From Burkholderiales bacterium UBA1834 (GTDB lineage Bacteria; Pseudomonadota; Gammaproteobacteria; Burkholderiales; Burkholderiaceae_C): DNA of 21,774 nucleotides. The position numbers and the translations under genes were made by a program. Shown in pieces: positions 7,856 through 16,322 of the stretch. The stretch covers positions 15,747-37,520 of the forward strand of contig DDJC01000054.1 of the NCBI GenBank assembly GCA_002339015.1, given 5' to 3'. The notes beneath the pieces were generated by a model that was given only the letters and a program-made list of their open reading frames with translations, did not search any database and was not told where the DNA came from. How positions within the stretch are numbered: position 1 is the first letter of the stretch; each line of letters opens with the position of its first letter.

Positions 7856-9167
7856 TTCCCGCACCTCCTCACCCGCTGCCACCAACCAAGCCCTGTTCGA
7901 ACGCGCCCAGGCCGTCATCCCCGGCGGCGTGAACTCCCCCGTGCGCGCCTTCCGCGCCGTGGGCGGCACGCCACGCTTCATCGCCCGCGCGCAGGGCGCC
8001 TACATGTGGGACGCCGAGGGCCGGCGCTACATCGACTACATCGGCTCCTGGGGCCCCATGATCCTGGGCCACGGCCACCCCGAGGTGCTGGAATCCGTGC
8101 GCAAGGCCGTGGAAGACGGCTTCTCCTTCGGCGCGCCCACCGAGCGCGAGATCGAGCTGGCCGAAGAGATCCTGAAACTCGTGCCCAGCGCCGAGCAGGT
8201 GCGCCTGGTCAGTTCCGGCACCGAGGCCGCCATGAGCGCCATCCGCCTGGCGCGCGGCGCCACGGGCCGCGCCAAGCTGGTCAAGTTCGAAGGCTGCTAC
8301 CACGGCCACGCCGACGCCCTGCTGGTCAAGGCCGGCTCTGGCCTGGCCACCTTCGGCCACCCGACCAGCGCCGGTGTGCCGCCCGAGGTGGTGCAGCACA
8401 CGCTGGTGCTCGAATACAACAACGTCGCGCAGCTGGAAGAGGCCTTTGCCGAACAAGGCAGCGAGATCGCCTGCGTGATGATCGAGCCCATCGCCGGCAA
8501 CATGAACTTCGTGCGGGCCAGCATCCCTTTCATGACGCGCCTGCGCGAGCTGTGCACCCAGCATGGCGCCCTGCTGGTGCTCGATGAGGTGATGACGGGC
8601 TTCCGCGTGGCCCTGGGCGGCGCGCAGAGCATCTACGCCCGGCAGATCCCCGGCTTCAAGCCTGATCTGTCGGTGTTCGGCAAGGTGATCGGCGGCGGCA
8701 TGCCGCTGGCGGCCTTCGCAGGCCCCCGGTCCATCATGTCGCAACTGGCCCCGCTCGGACCGGTCTACCAGGCGGGTACGCTCTCGGGCAACCCGGTGGC
8801 CACGGCCTGCGGCCTGGCCACGCTCCAGCTGATCCAGCGGCCCGGTTTCTTCGAAGCACTGAGCCAGCGCACGCGCGAGCTGTCGCAAGGCCTGGCCCAG
8901 GTGGCCCGCGAGGCCGGCGTGCCCATGGCGGGTGATTGCGAAGGCGGCATGTTCGGTTTCTTCTTCGGGCCCGAGCTGCCGCAGAACTACCCCGCCGTGC
9001 TGGCCACCGACAAGGACCGCTTCAACCGATTCTTCCACCAGATGCTGGACGCCGGCGTGTACCTGGCCCCGGCCCTGTACGAGGCCGGTTTCGTCAGCGC
9101 CGCCCACACGGCCGAGGACATCGCCGCCACAGTGGACGCCGCACGCCAGGCGCTGAGCGCGGGCTGA
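7845..9167 (+). CDS. hemL: Glutamate-1-semialdehyde 2,1-aminomutase
   Basis: This PLP enzyme converts glutamate-1-semialdehyde into 5-aminolevulinate, the C5 entry to haem and other tetrapyrroles. The protein has 440 residues, a usual HemL length. Visible signatures are the opening IPGGVNSPVRAFRAVGGTP, the cofactor-binding SSGTEAAMSAIRLARGATGR, CYHGHADALLVKAGSG, the Asp of LVLDEVMTGFR, and the Schiff-base Lys280 in VFGKVIGGGMPLAAFAG, followed by YQAGTLSGNPVA. The ATG at 7845 gives the family-typical N-terminus and an 11-base overlap with thiD. An in-frame ATG at 7791 would add 18 low-complexity residues and is disfavoured. No strong Shine-Dalgarno is seen, so translational coupling to thiD is likely. 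The PLP loop and all family motifs appear intact. Confidence 0.97.
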   Translation: MSTDSRTSSPAATNQALFERAQAVIPGGVNSPVRAFRAVGGTPRFIARAQGAYMWDAEGRRYIDYIGSWGPMILGHGHPEVLESVRKAVEDGFSFGAPTEREIELAEEILKLVPSAEQVRLVSSGTEAAMSAIRLARGATGRAKLVKFEGCYHGHADALLVKAGSGLATFGHPTSAGVPPEVVQHTLVLEYNNVAQLEEAFAEQGSEIACVMIEPIAGNMNFVRASIPFMTRLRELCTQHGALLVLDEVMTGFRVALGGAQSIYARQIPGFKPDLSVFGKVIGGGMPLAAFAGPRSIMSQLAPLGPVYQAGTLSGNPVATACGLATLQLIQRPGFFEALSQRTRELSQGLAQVAREAGVPMAGDCEGGMFGFFFGPELPQNYPAVLATDKDRFNRFFHQMLDAGVYLAPALYEAGFVSAAHTAEDIAATVDAARQALSAG

Positions 9168-9173
9168 CCGGCC

Positions 9174-9192
9174 GAGGGGCCCGGCGCCCCTC
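9174..9192 (+). terminator. GC-rich hairpin after hemL, possible terminator
   Basis: A perfect seven-base inverted repeat (GAGGGGC / GCCCCTC) with a five-base loop begins seven bases after the hemL stop. There is no T-run, so it could end or attenuate transcription or only stabilise the mRNA 3' end. A second inverted repeat (GGCCCG / CGGGCC) lies at 9232-9249. Confidence 0.4.
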
Positions 9193-9268
9193 CCGCCCAC
9201 CTTCTGAGGCCACCCAAACAGGCGCATGGCCGGCCCGGACGGGCGGGCCAGGGCCGCTTAACAGGCCC

Positions 9269-9274
9269 TAGAAT
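9269..9274 (+). promoter_or_regulatory. Candidate -10 element giving a leaderless mpl transcript
   Basis: TAGAAT (five of six matches to the sigma-70 consensus) ends seven bases before the mpl ATG, so transcription would begin at or next to the A of the start codon. No Shine-Dalgarno is present in this gap, which agrees with a leaderless mRNA. No -35 hexamer of good quality is seen. Confidence 0.4.
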
Positions 9275-9281
9275 CCGCCTC

Positions 9282-10658
9282 ATGCACATTCATATCCTCG
9301 GCATCTGCGGGACGTTCATGGGCGGTGTCGCCGCCCTGGCACGCGAGGCAGGCCACAAGGTCACGGGTTGCGATGCGGGTGTCTACCCACCCATGAGCGA
9401 TCAGTTGCGGGCCCTGGGCATCGACCTGATTGAAGGTTACGGCCCTGAACAGATCGAGCTGAAACCCGATCTGTTCGTGGTGGGCAATGTCGTGTCACGC
9501 GGCAACCCTCTGATGGAGGCGATTCTGGACGCGGGCCTGCCCTACACGAGCGGCCCTCAGTGGCTCAGCGAGAACGTGCTGCGCGGCCGCCATGTGCTGG
9601 CCGTGGCCGGCACGCACGGCAAGACCACCACCACCGCCATGCTGGCCTGGATCCTGGAAGACGCCGGTCACCAGCCCGGCTTCCTGGTTGGCGGCGTGCC
9701 CGAGAACTTCGGCGTGTCGGCCCGGCTGGGCCACACGGACGAGGCCAGCCGCCCCGCCAATGGCCACCCCTTCGTGATCGAGGCGGACGAGTACGACACC
9801 GCTTTCTTCGACAAGCGCAGCAAGTTCGTGCACTACCGTCCGCGCACGGCCGTGCTCAACAACCTCGAGTTCGACCACGCCGACATCTTCCCCGACCTGG
9901 CCGCCATCGAGACGCAGTTCCACCACCTGGTGCGCACCGTGCCGCGCGGCGGCCGCCTGGTCGTCAACGCGCGGGAGGACAACCTGCAGCGCGTGCTGGA
10001 GCGCGGCTGCTGGAGCGACGTGGCGCGCTTCGGCGTGCGTGGCGACACCCCGGGCTTTCGCGCCCGCGGCGAGCCGCACGCCTTCGACGTGATGAAAGCC
10101 GGCGTGCTGATCGGCCGTGTCGAATGGCCCCTGCTGGGCGAGCACAACCAGATGAACGCCCTGGCCGCCATCGCCGCAGCCGAGAACGCCGGCGTGGCGC
10201 CGCAGTCCGCCTGCGAGGCCCTGTGCCGCTTCGCGAATGTGAAGCGAAGGCTGGAGCTGCGCGGCGAGGTCAATGGCATCACCGTCTACGACGATTTCGC
10301 CCACCACCCCACCGCCATCCGCACCACCATGGACGGCCTGCGCCGCAAGGTGGGCCCGGACCAGCGCATCCTGGCCGTGTTCGAGCCCCGCTCCAACACC
10401 ATGAAATTGGGCACGATGAAGGCCCTGCTGCCCTGGTCGCTGGAAGAGGCGGATCTGGCCTTTTGCCACAGCGGCGGCCTGGGCTGGGATGCACAGGAAG
10501 CCCTGCTGCCCATGGGCGACAAGGCCTGCGTGGCCGACACAATCGACGCGCTGGTGAGCAAGGTGGTCAAGGTCGCCCAGTCGGGCGACCAGATCCTGTG
10601 CATGAGCAACGGCGGCTTCGGCGGCATTCACGACAAGCTGCTCAAGGCACTGGGCTGA
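9282..10658 (+). CDS. mpl: UDP-N-acetylmuramate:L-Ala-gamma-D-Glu-meso-Dap ligase (murein recycling)
   Basis: Mpl is a Mur-ligase family enzyme in the cytoplasm that joins the tripeptide recovered from cell-wall turnover to UDP-MurNAc, using ATP. The protein has 458 residues, essentially the length of the E. coli enzyme. It opens with a Rossmann-type MHIHILGICGTFMGGVAALA, whose GTFMGG is typical of Mpl and distinguishes it from MurC. The ATP loop is GTHGKTTTT (residues 110-118). The metal/substrate region reads EADEYDTAFFDKRSKFVHYR and NNLEFDHADIF. Later come LLGEHNQMNALAA and YDDFAHHPTAIRTTMDGLR. All family hallmarks are intact. The gene is 114 bases downstream of hemL, appears to have its own -10 element, and its last 17 bases overlap the end of the converging phosphodiesterase gene. 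Confidence 0.96.
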   Translation: MHIHILGICGTFMGGVAALAREAGHKVTGCDAGVYPPMSDQLRALGIDLIEGYGPEQIELKPDLFVVGNVVSRGNPLMEAILDAGLPYTSGPQWLSENVLRGRHVLAVAGTHGKTTTTAMLAWILEDAGHQPGFLVGGVPENFGVSARLGHTDEASRPANGHPFVIEADEYDTAFFDKRSKFVHYRPRTAVLNNLEFDHADIFPDLAAIETQFHHLVRTVPRGGRLVVNAREDNLQRVLERGCWSDVARFGVRGDTPGFRARGEPHAFDVMKAGVLIGRVEWPLLGEHNQMNALAAIAAAENAGVAPQSACEALCRFANVKRRLELRGEVNGITVYDDFAHHPTAIRTTMDGLRRKVGPDQRILAVFEPRSNTMKLGTMKALLPWSLEEADLAFCHSGGLGWDAQEALLPMGDKACVADTIDALVSKVVKVAQSGDQILCMSNGGFGGIHDKLLKALG

Positions 10659-11418
10659 ACAAGTCCACCCGGTCGGTGATCAGGCCATCCAGGCCGGCCG
10701 CCCACAAGGCCGTGGCCCGCTCGGGCTCGTTGACGGTGTAGGTCAGCATGCGCAGGCCGGCGCGGTGGCCTTCGGCGATCCGGGGCGCATCCAGGTCCGC
10801 ATGGTGCACCACCAGGGCGACACACCCCAGGTCCGTCGCCAATGCCACTGCGTCAGGCACCCATTCCGCCAACAGCAGGGCACGCGGCAAGGACGGCACC
10901 GCCTCGCGGGCCGCCGCCAGCGCCACCGGCTGGAAGGAACTCAGCAACGGCTTGACCTCGGCATCCGCCCACAACTGCGCCACCCGCCGGGCCACCACTT
11001 CGCCCGTCAGACGCTCGGTGCCCGGCGTGGGCTTGATCTCCAGGTTCACCGCGTGGCCCCGGGCCTGCAGCCAGGCCGCCAGCGCATCCAGGTGCAGCAG
11101 GGGCTCGCCGGCAAAGGCCGGGCTGTGCCAGGCGCCCGCATCCAGCCGGGACAGATCGGCCCAAGGCAGCGCCCCCGCCAACCCGCGCCCGCTGGTGGTG
11201 CGCTCCAGTTCGGCATCGTGCAGCAGGAAGGCCTCGCCGTCCGCGCTGAGCTTCACATCACATTCGAACATCCGGTAGCCATATGACGCCCCCCGTTTGA
11301 ATGCCACCAGGGTGTTTTCGGGTGCCAGCTTGCCGGCGCCCCGGTGGGCGATCCAGCGGGGGTAAGGCCACGGCCCTGGCGGCGTGGCTTCGCGGTGCGG
11401 ATCACTTGTCATTGGCAT
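10642..11418 (-). CDS. ugpQ: Glycerophosphodiester phosphodiesterase
   Basis: This enzyme hydrolyses glycerophosphodiesters (from phospholipid turnover) to glycerol-3-phosphate and an alcohol. It is a TIM-barrel of the GDPD family with 258 residues from the chosen start. The catalytic signature is complete: AHRGAGKLAPENTLVAF (His25, Arg26, Glu34), FECDVKLSADG (Glu52, Asp54), FLLHDAELERTTSGRG (His67), VNLEIKPT, and the closing GLDGLITDRVDLF. There is no signal peptide, so it is cytosolic, as UgpQ is. The ATG at 11418 is preferred because GAGG sits six bases upstream. Other in-frame starts are 11451 (269 residues), 11430 and 11412. It stands alone, converging with mpl and overlapping it by 17 bases. 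Specificity among glycerophosphodiesters cannot be read from the sequence. Confidence 0.92.
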   Translation of the reverse strand: MPMTSDPHREATPPGPWPYPRWIAHRGAGKLAPENTLVAFKRGASYGYRMFECDVKLSADGEAFLLHDAELERTTSGRGLAGALPWADLSRLDAGAWHSPAFAGEPLLHLDALAAWLQARGHAVNLEIKPTPGTERLTGEVVARRVAQLWADAEVKPLLSSFQPVALAAAREAVPSLPRALLLAEWVPDAVALATDLGCVALVVHHADLDAPRIAEGHRAGLRMLTYTVNEPERATALWAAGLDGLITDRVDLFSPVP

Positions 11419-11723
11419 CGGGAACCTCATCTGCCCGGCATGATCGGACAACCCAGCTTAGCAAAACCGCTCCGGCGGGCAGGCACGGCGTGGCGGCCAC
11501 GCACCACCCTGCCTCTCGGGGGAGGAAAAACCGTCCGCAAACACCCGGCTCGGCCCCCGCACCAGGGGCTGCGGATGCCCCATTTCCGGTCAGGACATGC
11601 CCTGCTGCGGTACCATCTCGCCTCAGCCGCGAAAAACCACCTCCCCATCGCGTCCGGGCGCTCAGACCGCTTCCGGACGCTTGATCGTTTCAGTTTCAGG
11701 CCCCTTTCGCGTCTGGCGCCCTC
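11419..11723. other. Divergent intergenic region between ugpQ and the FAD/Fe-S dehydrogenase gene
   Basis: This gene-free stretch of about 305 bases must hold the promoters for the leftward phosphodiesterase gene and the rightward dehydrogenase gene. A nearly perfect palindrome (GCGTGGC-G-GCCACGC) lies at 11488-11502 and could be an operator or a chance GC-rich hairpin. A weak -10-like TACCAT lies at 11611-11616, but no convincing -35 partner is seen. Small open frames here show no recognisable protein. Confidence 0.4.
11425..11428 (-). promoter_or_regulatory. Shine-Dalgarno (GAGG) choosing the ugpQ start
   Basis: On the minus strand GAGG is followed by six bases and then ATG CCA ATG. This spacing favours the start at 11418 over the upstream ATG at 11451. 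Confidence 0.5.
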
Positions 11724-14700
11724 ATGAACGCACCCACCGAGCTGACCCACATGACCGCCCAGGCCGCCGACGGCCACGGCGACGGCCAACCCCGCCTGCG
11801 CGAGATTCCGTACAACTACACCTCGTTCTCCGACCGGGAAATCGTCCAGCGCCTGCTGGGCCAGCGCGCCTGGGAACTGCTCAGCCTGCTGCGCACGGAG
11901 CGCCAGACCGGCCGCTCCGCCCGCATGCTCTACGAGGTGCTGGGCGACATCTGGGTGGTGCAGCGCAACCCCTACCTGCAGGACGATCTGCTGGACAACC
12001 CCAAGCGCCGCGGCCAGCTGATCGAAGCCCTGCACCACCGCCTGGGCGAGGTCGACAAGCGCCGCACGCCGGCGGGCGACACCTCGCGCGACACCCTGGT
12101 CGGCGAGTTGCTGACCGCCGCCCGTGGGGCCGTGGACCGCTTTGCGAAGGCCTTCGAGCAGATGGCCACCCTGCGTGACCGCGTCCACAAGGTGCTGGGC
12201 AAGGTCACGGCCAAGGACAACATCAAGTTCGACGGCCTCTCCCGTGTCTCCCATGTGACCGACGCCACCGACTGGCGCGTCGAGTACCCCTTCGTCGTGC
12301 TCACGCCCGACACCGAAGAAGAAATGGCCGCCCTGGTCAAGGGCTGCGTCGACCTCGACCTGACCATCATCCCGCGCGGGGGCGGCACCGGCTACACCGG
12401 TGGCGCCGTGCCGCTCACGTGGCGCAGCGCGGTGATCAACACCGAGAAGCTCGAGCAGATGACCGAGGTCGAGATGGTCACCCTGCCCGGCATGGACCAC
12501 CCTGTGGCCACCGTCTGGACGGGCGCCGGCGTGGTCACGCAGCGCGTGGCCGACGCGGCCGAGCGCGCCGGCTTCGTGTTCGCCGTCGACCCCACCTCGG
12601 CCGAGGCCAGCTGCGTCGGTGGCAACGTCGCCATGAACGCCGGCGGCAAGAAGGCCGTGCTGTGGGGCACCGCGCTGGACAACCTGGCCAGCTGGCGCAT
12701 GGTCACCCCCGATGCGCAATGGCTGGAGGTGCACCGCATCGGCCACAACATGGGCAAGATCCATGACGTGGACGTGGCCCGCTTCGAGCTGCGCTACTTC
12801 CAGCCCGACGGCAAGACGCCGATCCGCACCGAGCAGCTCGACATCCCCGGCCGCATCTTCCGCAAGGAAGGCCTGGGCAAGGACGTCACCGACAAGTTCC
12901 TGGCCGGCCTGCCCGGCATCCAGAAGGAAGGCTGCGATGGCCTGATCACCAGCTGCCGCTGGGTGGTGCACCGCATGCCCAAGCACACGCGCACCGTGTG
13001 CCTGGAGTTCTTCGGCAACCCCAAGGATTGCGTGCCCTCGATCGTCGAGATCAAGGACTTCATGTTCGAGGAGATGAAGCAGCCCGGCGGCGCCATCCTC
13101 GCGGGCCTGGAGCACCTCGATGACCGCTACCTGCGCGCCGTGGGTTACGCCACCAAGAGCAAGCGCAACGCGGGCGGCAGCGGCCTGCCCAAGATGGTAC
13201 TGATCGGCGACATCGTCGGTGACGACGAAGACCGCGTGGCCCGCGCCACCAGCGAGGTCATCCGTCTGGCCAATGGCCGCTCGGGCGAAGGCTTCGTGGC
13301 CGTGAGCGCCGACGCCCGCAAGAAGTTCTGGGCCGACCGCAAGCGCACCGCCGCCATCGCCAAGCACACCAACGCCTTCAAGGTGAACGAAGACGTGGTG
13401 ATCCCGCTGCCGCGCATGGGCGAGTACACCCTGGGCATCGAGCGCATCAACATCGAGCTGAGCCTGCGCAACAAGCTGGCCCTGATCGACGCCTTCGAAG
13501 CCTTCTTCAAGACCGGCAACCTGCCCCTGGGCAAGGTGGAGGATTCCGCCGAGCTGCCCAGCCCCGAGCAGCTGGGCGAGAAGGTGCAGTTCGCGCTGAG
13601 CCTGCTGGCCAAGGTGCGCGAGCGCTGGCAGTTCCTGCACGACCGCATCGATACGCCGCTGAGCGTGGCCGGCGATCACCTCGTGGCCCTGGGCTACGAG
13701 CAGCACCGCGACGGCACCTATGCCGTGCAGGACGGCGACACCGTCTTCAACCTGCTGCAGACCTGGAGCATCCGCGTCAGCTGGAAGAAGGAGATCCGCG
13801 ACGTGCTGGCGCAGGAGTTCGCCGGCAATGCCCTGGGCGAGGTCATCAACGAGCTCAAGCGCATCCACAAGCAGGTGCTGCGCGGCCGCGTGTGGGTGGC
13901 CCTGCACATGCACGCTGGCGACGGCAATGTGCACACCAACATCCCCGTCAACAGCGACAACTACGAGATGCTGCAGACGGCCCACGAGGCCGTGGCGCGC
14001 ATCATGAAGCTGGCCCGCAGCCTGGACGGCGTGATCTCGGGCGAGCACGGCATCGGCATCACCAAGCTCGAGTTCCTGACCGACGACGAGATGCAGGCCT
14101 TCACGGACTACAAGCTCCGTGTCGACCCGCAGGGCCGCTTCAACAAGGGCAAGCTGCTGCGCGGCGCGCACCTCAAGGCCCTGGGCGATGATGTCCACGC
14201 GGCCGACCTGACCGAGGCCTACACGCCCTCGTTCGGGCTGATGGGCCACGAGTCGCTGATCATGCAGCAGAGCGACATCGGCGACATTGCCGCCAGCTTC
14301 AAGGACTGCCTGCGCTGCGGCAAGTGCAAGCCCGTGTGCGCCACCCACGTGCCGCGCGCCAACCTGCTGTACAGCCCGCGCAACAAGATCCTCGCCACTT
14401 CGCTGCTGATCGAGGCCTTCCTGTACGAAGAACAGACGCGGCGCGGCGTGTCGATCAAGCACTGGTCGGAGTTCGAGGACGTGGCCGACCACTGCACGGT
14501 CTGCCACAAGTGCCTGACGCCCTGCCCGGTCAACATCGACTTCGGCGACGTGTCGATGAACATGCGCAACCTGCTCAACAAGCTGGGCAAGAAGTCGTTC
14601 CGGCCGGTGGCCAAGGTGGGCATGGCCTTCCTCAACACCAACAATCCGCAGACCATCAAGATCATGCGGGCCGGCATGACGGGCGTGGGCTACAAGGCCC

Positions 14701-15719
14701 AGCGCCTGGCCAACGACGCGCTCAAGCTGGTCGCGCGCAAGCAGACCAGCGCGCCGCCGGCCACGCACGGCACCGCGCCCATCAAAGAGCAGGTCATCCA
14801 CTTCATCAACAAGAAGATGCCGGGCGGCCTGCCCAAGAAGACCGCGCGCGCCTTGCTGGACATCGAGGACAAGAACTACGTCCCGATCATCCGCGACCCG
14901 CTCAAGACCTCGGCCGACACCGAGGCGGTGTTCTACTTCCCCGGCTGCGGCTCCGAGCGCCTGTTCAGCCAGGTGGGCCTGGCCACGCAGGCCATGCTGT
15001 GGCATGCGGGCGTGCAGACCGTGCTGCCGCCGGGCTACCTGTGCTGCGGCTACCCGCAGCGCGGCGCCGGCCAGTTCGACACCGCCGAGAAGATGATCAC
15101 CGACAACCGGGTGCTGTTCCACCGCGTGGCCAACACGCTGAACTACCTGGACATCAAGACCGTCGTCGTGTCCTGCGGCACCTGCTATGACCAGCTGCAG
15201 GGCTACCAGTTCGACAAGATCTTCCCGGGCTGCCGCATCATCGACATCCACGAGTACCTGCTGGAAAAGGGCATCAAGCTGCAGGGCAAGGACGCCTACC
15301 TCTTCCACGATCCCTGCCACAGCCCCATGAAGCTGCAGGAGCCGATGAAGACAGTGAAGGCGCTGGTGGGCGACAACGTGATCAAGTCGGACCGCTGCTG
15401 CGGCGAATCGGGCACCCTGTTCGCCAACCGTCCCGACGTGTCCACGCAGGTGCGCTTCCGCAAGGAGGCCGAAATCCGCAAGGGCGAGGCCGCGCTGCGC
15501 GAGCAGGGCCTGGTGGCCCCCAAGGAGAACGTCAAGATCCTGACCTCCTGCCCCAGCTGCCTGCAGGGCCTGAACCGCTACCAGGACGACCTGCAGAACG
15601 GCCTGCTCGAAGCCGACTACATCGTCATCGAGATGGCCCGTCAGATCCTGGGCGAGAACTGGATGCCCGAGTACGTCAAGCGCGCCAACGAAGGCGGTAT
15701 CGAACGCGTGTTGGTGTGA
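11724..15719 (+). CDS. Fused FAD-linked oxidase / 4Fe-4S / CCG-domain dehydrogenase (DUF3683-type, D-2-hydroxyacid dehydrogenase-like)
   Basis: This is a 1331-residue protein likely to oxidise a D-2-hydroxyacid such as D-lactate and pass electrons through flavin and iron-sulfur clusters to the respiratory chain. The N-terminal 170 residues (IPYNYTSFSDREIVQRLLG onwards) fit the DUF3683 region. An FAD-binding type 4 domain follows, with IIPRGGGTGYTGGAVPL near residue 214 and a GGNVAMNAGGKKAVLWG loop. The FAD-oxidase C-terminal domain has MHAGDGNVHTN near 731 and SGEHGIGITKLEFL. Two ferredoxin-type motifs follow (CLRCGKCKPVC near 861 and CTVCHKCLTPCPV near 923). Two CCG halves close the protein (PGCGSERL near 1071, CCGYP near 1106, DPCHSP near 1195, CCGESGT near 1224, CPSC near 1275). 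It resembles GlcD+GlcF or YdiJ in one chain. No substrate-specific neighbour is seen, so the true acid is unknown. Confidence 0.9.
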   Translation: MNAPTELTHMTAQAADGHGDGQPRLREIPYNYTSFSDREIVQRLLGQRAWELLSLLRTERQTGRSARMLYEVLGDIWVVQRNPYLQDDLLDNPKRRGQLIEALHHRLGEVDKRRTPAGDTSRDTLVGELLTAARGAVDRFAKAFEQMATLRDRVHKVLGKVTAKDNIKFDGLSRVSHVTDATDWRVEYPFVVLTPDTEEEMAALVKGCVDLDLTIIPRGGGTGYTGGAVPLTWRSAVINTEKLEQMTEVEMVTLPGMDHPVATVWTGAGVVTQRVADAAERAGFVFAVDPTSAEASCVGGNVAMNAGGKKAVLWGTALDNLASWRMVTPDAQWLEVHRIGHNMGKIHDVDVARFELRYFQPDGKTPIRTEQLDIPGRIFRKEGLGKDVTDKFLAGLPGIQKEGCDGLITSCRWVVHRMPKHTRTVCLEFFGNPKDCVPSIVEIKDFMFEEMKQPGGAILAGLEHLDDRYLRAVGYATKSKRNAGGSGLPKMVLIGDIVGDDEDRVARATSEVIRLANGRSGEGFVAVSADARKKFWADRKRTAAIAKHTNAFKVNEDVVIPLPRMGEYTLGIERINIELSLRNKLALIDAFEAFFKTGNLPLGKVEDSAELPSPEQLGEKVQFALSLLAKVRERWQFLHDRIDTPLSVAGDHLVALGYEQHRDGTYAVQDGDTVFNLLQTWSIRVSWKKEIRDVLAQEFAGNALGEVINELKRIHKQVLRGRVWVALHMHAGDGNVHTNIPVNSDNYEMLQTAHEAVARIMKLARSLDGVISGEHGIGITKLEFLTDDEMQAFTDYKLRVDPQGRFNKGKLLRGAHLKALGDDVHAADLTEAYTPSFGLMGHESLIMQQSDIGDIAASFKDCLRCGKCKPVCATHVPRANLLYSPRNKILATSLLIEAFLYEEQTRRGVSIKHWSEFEDVADHCTVCHKCLTPCPVNIDFGDVSMNMRNLLNKLGKKSFRPVAKVGMAFLNTNNPQTIKIMRAGMTGVGYKAQRLANDALKLVARKQTSAPPATHGTAPIKEQVIHFINKKMPGGLPKKTARALLDIEDKNYVPIIRDPLKTSADTEAVFYFPGCGSERLFSQVGLATQAMLWHAGVQTVLPPGYLCCGYPQRGAGQFDTAEKMITDNRVLFHRVANTLNYLDIKTVVVSCGTCYDQLQGYQFDKIFPGCRIIDIHEYLLEKGIKLQGKDAYLFHDPCHSPMKLQEPMKTVKALVGDNVIKSDRCCGESGTLFANRPDVSTQVRFRKEAEIRKGEAALREQGLVAPKENVKILTSCPSCLQGLNRYQDDLQNGLLEADYIVIEMARQILGENWMPEYVKRANEGGIERVLV

Positions 15720-15739
15720 GGCGGGCCGAGCCGGTGAAC

Positions 15740-16180
15740 ATGGGACAGCTGGACACCACCCGCCGCGCCGGTTGCGAGCTGTGCGAACAGCCGGGCGGCA
15801 TGCTGGTGGTGCGCAATACCGAGTTGCGCGTGGTACGTGTGAGTGATGCGCTGCACCCGGGCTTCTACCGCGTGATCTGGAACGACCACGTGGCCGAGTT
15901 CAGTGATCTGCCGCAGGCTGAACGCATGCGCTGCATGGACGCGGTGGCGCTGGTCGAATCGCTGATGCGCGTTCACCTGCAGCCCATCAAGGTGAACCTG
16001 GCCAGCCTGGGCAACATGGTGCCGCACCTGCACTGGCACCTGATTGCCCGCTACAGCGATGACCCGCACTTTCCGCAGCCGATCTGGGGCATGCAGCAGC
16101 GCGAGGTGCCCGCCGAACCGTCGTTCGATGCGGGCAAGCTCCTGGAACTGGATCGACAGATCCAGCTTCAGCTGGGTTGA
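15740..16180 (+). CDS. HIT-family protein (histidine-triad nucleotide hydrolase-like)
   Basis: The protein has 146 residues. The histidine triad is clear near the C-terminal third: GNMVPHLHWHLIARY, with His96, His98 and His100, preceded by VHLQPIKVNLASLGN. HIT proteins hydrolyse or transfer nucleotidyl groups from substrates such as AMP-amidates or dinucleoside polyphosphates. The N-terminus has a CELC pair (Cys12, Cys15), and DDPHFPQPIW follows the triad, as in a common proteobacterial HIT subgroup. The ATG at 15740 is chosen; a GTG at 15716 overlapping the dehydrogenase stop would add eight residues. The gene starts 20 bases after the dehydrogenase gene and is probably co-transcribed with it. 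The link between them is unexplained; the exact substrate is unknown. Confidence 0.9.
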   Translation: MGQLDTTRRAGCELCEQPGGMLVVRNTELRVVRVSDALHPGFYRVIWNDHVAEFSDLPQAERMRCMDAVALVESLMRVHLQPIKVNLASLGNMVPHLHWHLIARYSDDPHFPQPIWGMQQREVPAEPSFDAGKLLELDRQIQLQLG

Positions 16181-16302
16181 CGCACCTTTCCAGGGCAGGC
16201 ATCGACCGCGGTTCATCCCACCAACTGGCCACTCCTCGCTCCCAGATCCAGATCCTCATGCTTTTCGGCAGGCACCATCGATCCGTGGCTCCGCTGCTAT
16301 GC

Positions 16303-16322
16303 CCCTAGCGCTTACCCTAGCG
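16303..16322. repeat. Short direct repeat at the edge of the RHS module
   Basis: CCCTAGCG occurs twice with four bases between, at 16303-16310 and 16315-16322. The second copy includes the stop codon of the beta-helix gene. It lies in the 136-base gap between the HIT gene and the converging beta-helix gene, where I see no other clear element. It may be chance, or a trace of a recombination joint at the border of the lower-GC module. Confidence 0.35.

Noticed and set aside
9495..10631. 378-codon minus-strand frame opposite mpl
   Set aside because: An antisense shadow of a high-GC gene; mpl has all Mur-ligase motifs on the plus strand.
11427..15320. A very long open frame (about 1297 codons) on the minus strand opposite the FAD/Fe-S dehydrogenase
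   Set aside because: It is rich in His, Gly, Gln and Val with no domain pattern. It mirrors the third-codon GC bias of the real gene on the plus strand, which has complete flavin and iron-sulfur motifs.
15716..15739. GTG start for the HIT protein overlapping the dehydrogenase stop codon
   Set aside because: Possible by coupling, but the eight added residues (VRRAEPVN) look non-family and the ATG at 15740 gives a normal HIT N-terminus.
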